From Methanobacteriota archaeon (GTDB lineage Archaea; Thermoplasmatota; Poseidoniia; Poseidoniales; Thalassarchaeaceae): 12,259 nt of DNA. The stretch lies in NCBI GenBank assembly GCA_002725475.1, contig PBPH01000084.1, positions 1-12,259 on the forward strand, read 5' to 3'. Made by a program: the position numbers and the translations under genes. Positions 1 through 5,661 of this stretch are shown piece after piece. The notes below the pieces were generated by a model. The model saw only the letters and a list, made by a program, of their open reading frames with translations. It did no database searches and was not told the origin of the DNA. The stretch's first letter is position 1. Every line of letters starts with the position of its first letter.

Positions 1-1585
1 TGCAGCGACCCCTTGTTGTTACTCTTTGGCCAAGTAATTTCGAACGTAACTCTTCTACAAATTTCTCAGAGCCCGAATTATCAAGCTCCTCTGACACTTG
101 TTCCATCGTTTTACCTAGATATTTCTCACTAGATTCACGGTTAAACAATAGAGAAGCACTGTTTGACCCGTCATCTAAAACCATTCTTAATCTAAGGTCC
201 TTATTGCCCTCGACCATCCCGTGTTCGGAGCATGAGAGATCTCGTAAAACTCTCCTACAATCAGGACACCGGTGGATAATACCAGAATCAGAACGAACCG
301 AAACTACGCAGCCTGATGTTTCCACGCCATTTACTGATCCACCTGTAACCAACTTGGTTAATTCATGCTGAACCCAATGATTCGACGAATCTATTGTATC
401 CCAAGGTGCTGATTTGAGCACCTCTACTTGTTCCACATTATCTATTGTAATATCTGGAGTGCCCTGCCAAGAACGTACCCTAACACCACTCAATGATGCA
501 AATACGGGCAGGGATTTTTCATCAACTGGTAATTCTTGCCATGCTGTGATTCTACAGCGGCCAGTTGGATCTACTGCCTCACCACCCCAGAGAGTTTTCT
601 CTTCACCATCAGAATTTGTGAATGAACGCTCTTTCCATTCAATGATTTGTACAATAATTGATACATCCCTTGAACCATCTCTGAGATTAGAGATTTGAAG
701 TTTCGATGAATCCTCTAATTGAGATAGGTCAGCAAAATTTTCATCATGAAAGATTTCGATTTTAGTTCTGTCCCCAATATTCAACTCTGGAGTATCTCGA
801 AATCTCTTGATTAGAGCACCTTCAATACGCAAAAGAGTCCCCACTTCGTGTTCAAAATCATCCCAACTAACAAAACCAACAGCACCAGTTTCATCCGCAA
901 TTTTTCCCTTAACAATGTTCAAATCACCACTTCCATCCTTCTTGGTAATTGTTGTAGGGTTGTTAGACATCAAACGTCCAACTATGGTAACAAAACCATC
1001 TTTACCAGCAATCTCAGAAATGGAAATCGGATCATTCGTAGCCATTGAAACTGGAGGACCTCCTTCTTCCAATACAGCAACTCTGCTACTACGATTGATG
1101 TTAATTGACTTCTTACCTTGCCACTCATTGACGCTAACGCCCTCCAGACGAACTACTGAACCCGGGGAAAGATTTTCAGAATGTTCACCCCAATCCTTGT
1201 AATCCCACCTCTCGGATTGTCCAGCATCACCATATGGGGCATCCTCAATCCAACCAAAAGCAATCTGTTTCTCTTCGCCTCTAACCATTTGCACGCGTGG
1301 AACATAAGTCACTACTTTTACCTCAATTGTGACATTGCTGTCTTCACTATTAAGTTCAGAGAATCTATCGACCTTTTTTCCACCACTGAATGCTGTCCTA
1401 GCTGCGCTTTGAACTTCCTCTTCACTAACCTCAAAGCGTCTAAGAACTGAACGAAAAGAATCTTTTGGGGGTAGTAAAAAGTCCCTCTCATATTTCTCAA
1501 ATTCTTCTCGTATTTTTTCAGGTTCAGCATCGGGTGCATGTTCTAAAACTCTCTTAACAAATTCATCAATTTCATCTACGGTCAT
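1..1585 (-). CDS. rpa: Replication protein A, single-stranded DNA-binding protein (C-terminus cut by window edge)
   Basis: This ORF is open for 528 codons from the ATG at 1585 to the window edge without a stop, so its C-terminus is missing. The translation shows repeated OB-fold-like segments at roughly residues 84-172, 185-278 and 295-390. They contain typical strand motifs such as VNEWQGKKSININ and VRVRSWQGTPDITID. A zinc finger follows, CPDC-X8-CSEH, with ligands C440, C443, C452 and H455. The CX2CX8CX2H spacing is known from euryarchaeal RPA, and another nucleic-acid-binding region follows it. The family coats single-stranded DNA in replication, repair and recombination. The N-terminal 80 residues are helical and acidic. 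An AGAGG sequence lies about 7 bases upstream of the ATG and supports this start. Family assignment is confident; subunit naming (RPA1/RPA41) is less certain. Confidence 0.88.
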   Translation of the reverse strand, partial: MTVDEIDEFVKRVLEHAPDAEPEKIREEFEKYERDFLLPPKDSFRSVLRRFEVSEEEVQSAARTAFSGGKKVDRFSELNSEDSNVTIEVKVVTYVPRVQMVRGEEKQIAFGWIEDAPYGDAGQSERWDYKDWGEHSENLSPGSVVRLEGVSVNEWQGKKSININRSSRVAVLEEGGPPVSMATNDPISISEIAGKDGFVTIVGRLMSNNPTTITKKDGSGDLNIVKGKIADETGAVGFVSWDDFEHEVGTLLRIEGALIKRFRDTPELNIGDRTKIEIFHDENFADLSQLEDSSKLQISNLRDGSRDVSIIVQIIEWKERSFTNSDGEEKTLWGGEAVDPTGRCRITAWQELPVDEKSLPVFASLSGVRVRSWQGTPDITIDNVEQVEVLKSAPWDTIDSSNHWVQHELTKLVTGGSVNGVETSGCVVSVRSDSGIIHRCPDCRRVLRDLSCSEHGMVEGNKDLRLRMVLDDGSNSASLLFNRESSEKYLGKTMEQVSEELDNSGSEKFVEELRSKLLGQRVTTRGRC

Positions 1586-1830
1586 TTCAATTCCTCTTTG
1601 GATGGAAACTCAGGAGTTTTTCAGATTTCCAACCACTTCAGACTTGACCGAACGGGCGCATAAACGCGCCAAAACATCCAGGGTAACAGTCTGGCGTGCG
1701 GGCTGGGTAAGAATCTGCACTCCATCACCTCCGGGAAGCAAGCCTAACTCTCCACAGTTCTTAATGGATTGCGTCCAGTTTCAAACCATTGGTGGGTGAA
1801 CTTAGAAGTAAACACACCTTGCTTTGTCAC
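1586..1830. promoter_or_regulatory. Divergent leader region between rpa and the AstE-like gene, G+C-richer than its neighbours
   Basis: These 245 bases separate two divergent genes and must carry promoters for both. Bases 1641-1760 are about 57% G+C by my count, clearly above the flanking genes. Visible structure includes a small inverted repeat GGCGC/GCGCC at about 1655-1669. A short stem, AAACT-CAGG-AGTTT, runs into a T run at 1606-1621 and looks like a weak terminator or attenuator. An AT-rich TATA box could not be assigned with confidence on either strand. Possible contents are a structured RNA or a small ORF (see the entry at 1610-1720). Confidence 0.3.
1610..1720 (-). CDS. Possible 36-codon small ORF / leader peptide upstream of rpa
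   Basis: On the minus strand a GTG at 1720 is preceded by GGAGGTGAT. The GGAGG core lies 7 bases upstream, a near-perfect match to the archaeal anti-Shine-Dalgarno and the strongest such site in the window. The frame runs 36 codons to a TGA at 1610-1612, ending 24 bases before the rpa ATG. The product would be small, basic and partly amphipathic (…TVTLDVLARLCARSVKSEVV…), with no TM segment. Codons are G+C-rich (CTG, GCG, CGC, GCC), unlike neighbouring genes. The frame remains open for 20 codons before the GTG. I recognise no family. It could be a leader peptide co-transcribed with rpa, or an accident within a structured RNA. The opposite strand also has a 65-codon open frame here, so openness alone is weak evidence. 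Confidence 0.22.
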   Translation of the reverse strand: MQILTQPARQTVTLDVLARLCARSVKSEVVGNLKNS

Positions 1831-2934
1831 ATGGGCGAGGTCAAGAATTTCAACTTCTGCGGGGAAATCATAACCCCGGGCACTCGACTAGACACCGCCC
1901 TACCAATTGGTAGTGACCCCATGGGTCAAAGTGCTGAAATTCCAATTCAAATCCTACATGGAACAAAAACTGGCCCAATTATCTCAGTCATCGGTGCGAT
2001 ACATGGAGACGAATTGAATGGAACTGGAATCATCCACCATCTAGTGTATGGCGATGACCACAGACCTGGCACTTCTGATGACCACATAGATCCCAATAAA
2101 CTGTCAGGAACCGTACTACTAGTCCCAGTAGCTAACGTAGATGCAATGATGATGAATTCACGAACCTCTCCTGACGGCCGCGACCTGAATCGAGTTTTCC
2201 CAGGTACCGCGGACGGTAGCCAAACGAGCAGACTTGCACATGCAATTTTCACGCATATTGTGAAAAAATCCGACTATCTTATCGATTTGCACACAGCCCC
2301 ATATACTCGAATGAATGTCCCACAAATACGAGCAGACCTTGAAAACTCAAAATGTAAAAGAATTGCTCGAGCATTTGGTACAAAGGTGATTATGAATTCA
2401 AAGGGACCCAAGGGTAGCATTAGAAGAGAAGCAACAAAAGTTGGTGTTCCAGCCATACTATTGGAAAGTGGAAGTTCGCACCGATTTGAGAAAGACGCTG
2501 TGGAAGGTGGAGTAAAGGGAATTCTTAACGTTCTAGCCAAATTGAAAATGATTGAGAGAGAAGTTGAGAAGCCAAACTGGAGAATTCTGGTCAGGAAATT
2601 TCGCTGGGTTCGTTCCCCTGTAGGTGGCATCCTTCACACCTTGGTGCCAGGTGGGGCAGTAGTAAAAGAGGGTGAAGTTATTGCTTATGTCACAGACCCT
2701 TTTGGGGCACGTGTGGATGATGTGATTAGCCCAGTCAATGGATACATTGTGGGTCTTGCAACCACGCCATTGGTTAGACCTGGAGACCCAATTGCAAACA
2801 TTGTTTTCGTAAGGGAAAAGAAATTACATGAAATTATCTCGAAAGAGAAAATGGATGAAGGTTCTTACGATGATATCACTGAGCAAGATATTGAAGACGA
2901 TGAAGGATCTACATTAGATGAAACTGAAAGATGA
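1831..2934 (+). CDS. Succinylglutamate desuccinylase/aspartoacylase-like zinc deacylase (M14 superfamily)
   Basis: The 367-residue product belongs to the AstE/AspA branch of zinc carboxypeptidase-like enzymes, which hydrolyse N-acyl amino acids or related amides. The zinc-site motifs are visible: IGAIHGDELNG with H58 and E61, the substrate motif SPDGRDLNRVFPG with R121, DLHTAP with H154, and LLESGS with E212 as likely general base. A C-terminal beta-rich domain (about 240-335) resembles the one that partly covers the active site in this family. An acidic tail (about 343-367) follows. I chose the ATG at 1831 because family similarity begins soon after it. In-frame TTG and GTG codons at 1789 and 1792 would add 13-14 residues that do not look like the family. 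No clear Shine-Dalgarno is present, so the mRNA may be leaderless. The true substrate cannot be read from sequence. Confidence 0.85.
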   Translation: MGEVKNFNFCGEIITPGTRLDTALPIGSDPMGQSAEIPIQILHGTKTGPIISVIGAIHGDELNGTGIIHHLVYGDDHRPGTSDDHIDPNKLSGTVLLVPVANVDAMMMNSRTSPDGRDLNRVFPGTADGSQTSRLAHAIFTHIVKKSDYLIDLHTAPYTRMNVPQIRADLENSKCKRIARAFGTKVIMNSKGPKGSIRREATKVGVPAILLESGSSHRFEKDAVEGGVKGILNVLAKLKMIEREVEKPNWRILVRKFRWVRSPVGGILHTLVPGGAVVKEGEVIAYVTDPFGARVDDVISPVNGYIVGLATTPLVRPGDPIANIVFVREKKLHEIISKEKMDEGSYDDITEQDIEDDEGSTLDETER

Positions 2935-2942
2935 AAGAAAAG
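2917..2942 (-). terminator. T-rich candidate terminator for tRNA-Phe, inside the end of the convergent deacylase gene
   Basis: Immediately 3' of the tRNA-Phe gene the minus strand reads ACTTTTCTTTCATCTTTCAG, a run of T-rich blocks of the kind that ends archaeal transcription without a hairpin. It lies within the last codons and stop of the opposing coding sequence, where purine-rich Lys/Glu codons create it. This is inferred from composition only. Confidence 0.4.
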
Positions 2943-3015
2943 TGCGATAGGCCGGACTTGAACCAGCGGCTTCCAGATCTTCAGTCTGGCACTCTCCCAG
3001 CTGAGTTACTATCGC
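2943..3015 (-). tRNA. tRNA-Phe (anticodon GAA), CCA not encoded
   Basis: The minus strand folds into a complete 73-base cloverleaf. The acceptor stem is GCGATAG/CTATCGC and the D stem ACTC/GAGT. The anticodon arm is CCAGA-CTGAAGA-TCTGG with anticodon GAA, and the T arm is GCTGG-TTCAAGT-CCGGC. The discriminator is A73 at base 2943. No intron is seen and the 3' CCA is not encoded, so CCA must be added after transcription. The gene starts 51 bases downstream of the rph stop on the same strand and may be co-transcribed with it. Its 3' end is 8 bases from the stop of the convergent deacylase gene. Confidence 0.97.
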
Positions 3016-3024
3016 AACAAGTAT

Positions 3025-3048
3025 CTCGAAGAGCCTCCTCTCTTCAAG
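3025..3048 (-). promoter_or_regulatory. Hairpin between rph and tRNA-Phe with a purine AGGAGG loop
   Basis: The minus strand contains CTTGAAGAG-AGGAGG-CTCTTCGAG, a 9-bp stem with one G-U pair and a six-base loop. It sits 18 bases after the rph stop codon and 9 bases before the 5' end of tRNA-Phe. It could act as a stabilising 3' end for rph mRNA, a partial terminator, or a structure guiding 5' processing of the tRNA. No long T run follows directly, so a classical intrinsic terminator is not supported. Confidence 0.4.
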
Positions 3049-3066
3049 CCTTTTGGCGGGAGTTAA

Positions 3067-3894
3067 TCATTCAATACCATCAAGTGTGTCTGCCTGTATC
3101 TTGTGAATTTGTTTCAATCCAGCCTCGGCAAGGTCAACAAGTGAATTTAGTTCTGTACGAGAATATGTTGATTCCTCTCCAGTGGATTGGACCTCTATGA
3201 AGCGGTTGTCACTTGTCATTACTACGTTCATATCGACATCTGCATTACTATCGAGTATGTAATCTAAATCAAGATAGGTGCCCCCGTCAACTAGCCCAAC
3301 ACTTACTGCAGCAATATCATGAGGGAGGATGTTTCTTTCGTGCTTCTGACGGGCTTTTTCATCGAGATTAGGGGCAACCCAACCCGACTTCTTTTGTTCA
3401 TGGGTTGGTCGCAAATCTTGCGGTAATGAGTCGCCTGATGCGATTAATCTTCTAATAGCCAATCTTAGAGCAATATTTGCTGCAGTAATTGAAGCACATC
3501 GAGTCCCACCGTCTGCATTGAGAACATCGCAGTCAATTGTAAGGGCCACTGGACCCAAGGCATCAAGATCTATTGCCCCTCGAAGGGCTCGAGCAATTAG
3601 CCTCTCAATCTCATATGTTCTCCCCTTAGCCCCTCTTCTTTCTCTTTGGAATCTAGAGTCAGTTGAGCCAGGAAGTAAGCAATATTCTGCGTGAATCCAA
3701 CCTCTATTAGCATCCCTAGGGAACCAACGAGGAAGGTTGCTTTGTTTTGTGCAACAAGCCAGAACAACAGTATCGCCTTGCTTGTATAATACAGATGCTA
3801 ACGCATTCGGTGTGAAATCTAGAGTTACCTCGACTTTTCGCATCTCATCATTATCTCTGCTAGTCTCAAATTCAGTCGATTTTAATTTCGCCAT
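3067..3894 (-). CDS. rph: RNase PH, bacterial-type phosphorolytic 3'-5' exoribonuclease
   Basis: The 275-residue product matches bacterial RNase PH rather than archaeal exosome Rrp41. Diagnostic stretches are GWIHAEYCLLPGSTDSR, GRTYEIERLIARALR with the phosphate-binding R92, DCDVLNADGGTR with T131-R132, and LDLDYILDSNADVDMN carrying the catalytic acidic residues. The enzyme removes 3'-terminal nucleotides from tRNA precursors using phosphate. The usual N-terminal consensus is degenerate here, and about 25 extra residues (within about 152-190, basic and hydrophilic) separate the two core halves. This makes it longer than the roughly 238-residue E. coli protein. I prefer the ATG at 3894; a GTG at 3912 is possible. 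No well-spaced Shine-Dalgarno precedes either. The gene sits between mogA and tRNA-Phe, all on the same strand. Confidence 0.9.
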   Translation of the reverse strand: MAKLKSTEFETSRDNDEMRKVEVTLDFTPNALASVLYKQGDTVVLACCTKQSNLPRWFPRDANRGWIHAEYCLLPGSTDSRFQRERRGAKGRTYEIERLIARALRGAIDLDALGPVALTIDCDVLNADGGTRCASITAANIALRLAIRRLIASGDSLPQDLRPTHEQKKSGWVAPNLDEKARQKHERNILPHDIAAVSVGLVDGGTYLDLDYILDSNADVDMNVVMTSDNRFIEVQSTGEESTYSRTELNSLVDLAEAGLKQIHKIQADTLDGIE

Positions 3895-3895
3895 G

Positions 3896-3910
3896 GGCGG
3901 CCGAACCGCC
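3896..3910 (-). promoter_or_regulatory. Small GC hairpin directly before the rph start codon
   Basis: The minus strand reads GGCGG-TTCGG-CCGCC, a perfect 5-bp G+C stem with a UUCG-containing loop, ending one base before the ATG at 3894. In RNA it could hide the ribosome-binding region (a GAGGGGG tract lies just upstream). If translation starts at GTG 3912, the stem instead lies within the first codons. Its function is inferred only from position. Confidence 0.3.
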
Positions 3911-3920
3911 ACCCCCTCTT

Positions 3921-3946
3921 AGGTAATTTGATGGGTCGAATTACCT
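3921..3946 (-). repeat. 8-bp inverted repeat between mogA and rph
   Basis: AGGTAATT at 3921-3928 and AATTACCT at 3939-3946 form a perfect 8-bp inverted repeat with a 10-base loop. It begins three bases after the mogA stop codon on the minus strand. It is followed by a G-rich tract rather than a T run, so it resembles an intercistronic stem or a protein-binding dyad more than an intrinsic terminator. Confidence 0.45.
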
Positions 3947-3949
3947 CAT

Positions 3950-4513
3950 CTAACGACGTCGTGCATGTTTTGGCCTAAAAGCAACCACTACATCTGAATT
4001 GGTCTCAATATATGGACCACCGATTAAATCTATGCAATAAGGTACTGCAGAAAAAATTTCGTCAATTGTTTCCCGAATAGACTTAGGGGCACCTGGTAAA
4101 TTTATGATTAATGAAGACCCGCGAATCCCCGCTGTTTGTCTTGATAAAATCGCTGTTGGTACGTAACGAAGAGATACTGCCCTCATCAGTTCCCCAAATC
4201 CTGGTAACATCCTATCACAAACTGCTTCGGTAGCTTCAGGAGTTACGTCCCTTTCTGCTGGACCAGTGCCCCCTGTAGTGACAACAAGATTACATCCTTT
4301 TTCATCAATTAAATCGATTAGTGCTTTCTCGATATGACTTTGATTATCCACAACTAAAACTGAAGTAGCATCCCATGGAGAAATTAGGACATCCTCAAAA
4401 AAACTGTGAATTGCCGGGCCGCTTAAATCTTCATATTCCCCACTACTAGCCCGATCAGAAGACGTAAGAATTCCGATGTGGATAAATTCTCCGACTTGTC
4501 CGCCCATATACAT
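3950..4513 (-). CDS. mogA: Molybdopterin adenylyltransferase MogA
   Basis: The 187-residue product resembles bacterial MogA along its whole length. It has the N-terminal SDRASSGEYEDLSGPA, the central TTGGTGPAERDVTPEAT, LPGFGELMRAVSLRYVPTAILSRQ, the LPGAPKSIRE loop, and a C-terminal PYCIDLIGGPYIET followed by an AFRPK-type tail. MogA adenylates molybdopterin at the step before metal insertion in molybdenum/tungsten cofactor synthesis. Many archaea use the shorter MoaB for this, so a MogA with the E. coli-like C-terminal extension suggests bacterial origin. I chose the ATG at 4513 because an AGAGGT lies 9 bases upstream. A TTG at 4549 would add 12 residues unlike the family. It follows the potassium channel gene by 32 bases on the same strand; no other cofactor genes are in the window. 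Confidence 0.92.
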   Translation of the reverse strand: MYMGGQVGEFIHIGILTSSDRASSGEYEDLSGPAIHSFFEDVLISPWDATSVLVVDNQSHIEKALIDLIDEKGCNLVVTTGGTGPAERDVTPEATEAVCDRMLPGFGELMRAVSLRYVPTAILSRQTAGIRGSSLIINLPGAPKSIRETIDEIFSAVPYCIDLIGGPYIETNSDVVVAFRPKHARRR

Positions 4514-4545
4514 TGCAGATGGACCTCTCCTATGAACGATTAGGC

Positions 4546-5547
4546 TCAATCTTTTTCTTTTCGCCCCACATCATTGGCAACTTCATCGAAAAAATTCTTC
4601 GCCTCTTCAATACGCTTCTTCCTCTCGTTAATATCTTCTGATTTCTTTCTTGAAATACGTTGCTGACTCTTATCCAATTGCTCTAATAATAATTGATCAT
4701 CTTCATGTGTTTCAACCAACCTTTTCTTCTCAATCATAAATTGTGCATCGCTAATTTCTTCACGATCATGTAATTCCGTCAAAAGATGTAGCCTAACCAA
4801 GAAATCTTCTCTCTGACTATTACGCCACATTTGATTTGAAAAGAACAATTCAGATAATGTAGCTGCGAGAGTACCTACTAACCCAATTCCAACGAAGAGC
4901 AGCGCTGAAGCCACAACACGTGCGCCCAATGATTTCGGTGCAAATTCTCCATAACCCACTGTAGTTGTGGTTTCAATGGACCACCAAATTGCATCTTCTA
5001 GGGTTAATACAAGTTGTCCCTCATCACAATCAACATCTGCAATGCACTTTTCTTCATATTGAACCTCAAACATTAGCGCCAATGCTGCACCAGCCAATAT
5101 CATCAAGGTTACAATAATGAATAAATGAGTCATTCTTTGCTGAATTGATACTTCTCCATCCTCTGACACATTTACTAATCTAAAAATTGCTTGAATTGCA
5201 GGGATTAGAAGAAAGAAACGAAGAACACCTGCCCAACCAAAACCTGGAATAGCTGTTCCGAGCAAGGGAAATAGGGCTAAAATCTGCCAGAAATTCCATT
5301 TCCACCATAATGAACGATCTTCACTATTCGAATGCGAATTCGCTAGAATTGTAATGAAATACCCCAACAAAATAATATCGAGTAATACTATAATTTTCCA
5401 TTCTGATGGATTTGTATTTCTCAAATCATTTATTGAATCAAATACAATAATGCCTATGGCCAATAACGTAGTCGATAAGAAAACGATATCGTTGGCATTA
5501 ATGAGTGATTTTGTAAGGGGTGAATACCACTTTTTTCCCTCACTCAT
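4546..5547 (-). CDS. Six-TM potassium channel with charged cytoplasmic C-terminus
   Basis: The 333-residue product has the layout of a six-TM potassium channel. Hydrophobic segments lie at about 20-37, 51-70, 85-100, 106-124 and 129-152. A pore helix then leads to the selectivity filter TTTTVGYGEFAP (TVGYG at 186-190), and the last TM is at 198-225. The S4-like segment has only about two arginines, so voltage sensing is doubtful. Two cysteines, C158 and C164, in the S5-pore loop could form an external disulfide. The cytoplasmic part has a stretch resembling a SHOCT module (LTELHDREEISDAQFMIEKK, 246-265). A Lys/Glu-rich helical region, probably coiled coil, completes it. No TrkA-N/RCK domain is present. 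ATG 5547 is chosen over GTG 5562 because no ribosome site favours the longer form. Confidence 0.88.
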   Translation of the reverse strand: MSEGKKWYSPLTKSLINANDIVFLSTTLLAIGIIVFDSINDLRNTNPSEWKIIVLLDIILLGYFITILANSHSNSEDRSLWWKWNFWQILALFPLLGTAIPGFGWAGVLRFFLLIPAIQAIFRLVNVSEDGEVSIQQRMTHLFIIVTLMILAGAALALMFEVQYEEKCIADVDCDEGQLVLTLEDAIWWSIETTTTVGYGEFAPKSLGARVVASALLFVGIGLVGTLAATLSELFFSNQMWRNSQREDFLVRLHLLTELHDREEISDAQFMIEKKRLVETHEDDQLLLEQLDKSQQRISRKKSEDINERKKRIEEAKNFFDEVANDVGRKEKD

Positions 5548-5661
5548 AAACACGTGGCGCACTAAGGGAATATCACCATTGCCGGCGCACTCACCCCTAA
5601 TATGTCGTTTTGATTAGAACTAACTGATTGGCAACAACTTATGATTAGAAGGACTTTAAGT

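Noticed and set aside
1681..1745. Resemblance to SRP RNA helix 8 (…CTCCGGGAAGCAAGCC…)
   Set aside because: The tetraloop-closing pairs and the conserved asymmetric loop of SRP RNA are absent, and no long rod-like pairing could be found.
1602..1799. 65-codon plus-strand frame over the rpa/deacylase intergenic region
   Set aside because: It has no ribosome-binding site, an odd composition and a minus-strand competitor with a much better start signal. It is more likely incidental.
2931..3200. Plus-strand frame beginning at the end of the deacylase gene
   Set aside because: It runs through the tRNA-Phe gene in antisense and into rph, and is an accidental open frame.
3067..3894. Assignment as archaeal exosome subunit Rrp41
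   Set aside because: The GWIHAEY…LPGSTDSR, DCDVLNADGGTR and VDMNVVMT stretches follow bacterial RNase PH; the Rrp41 equivalents differ.
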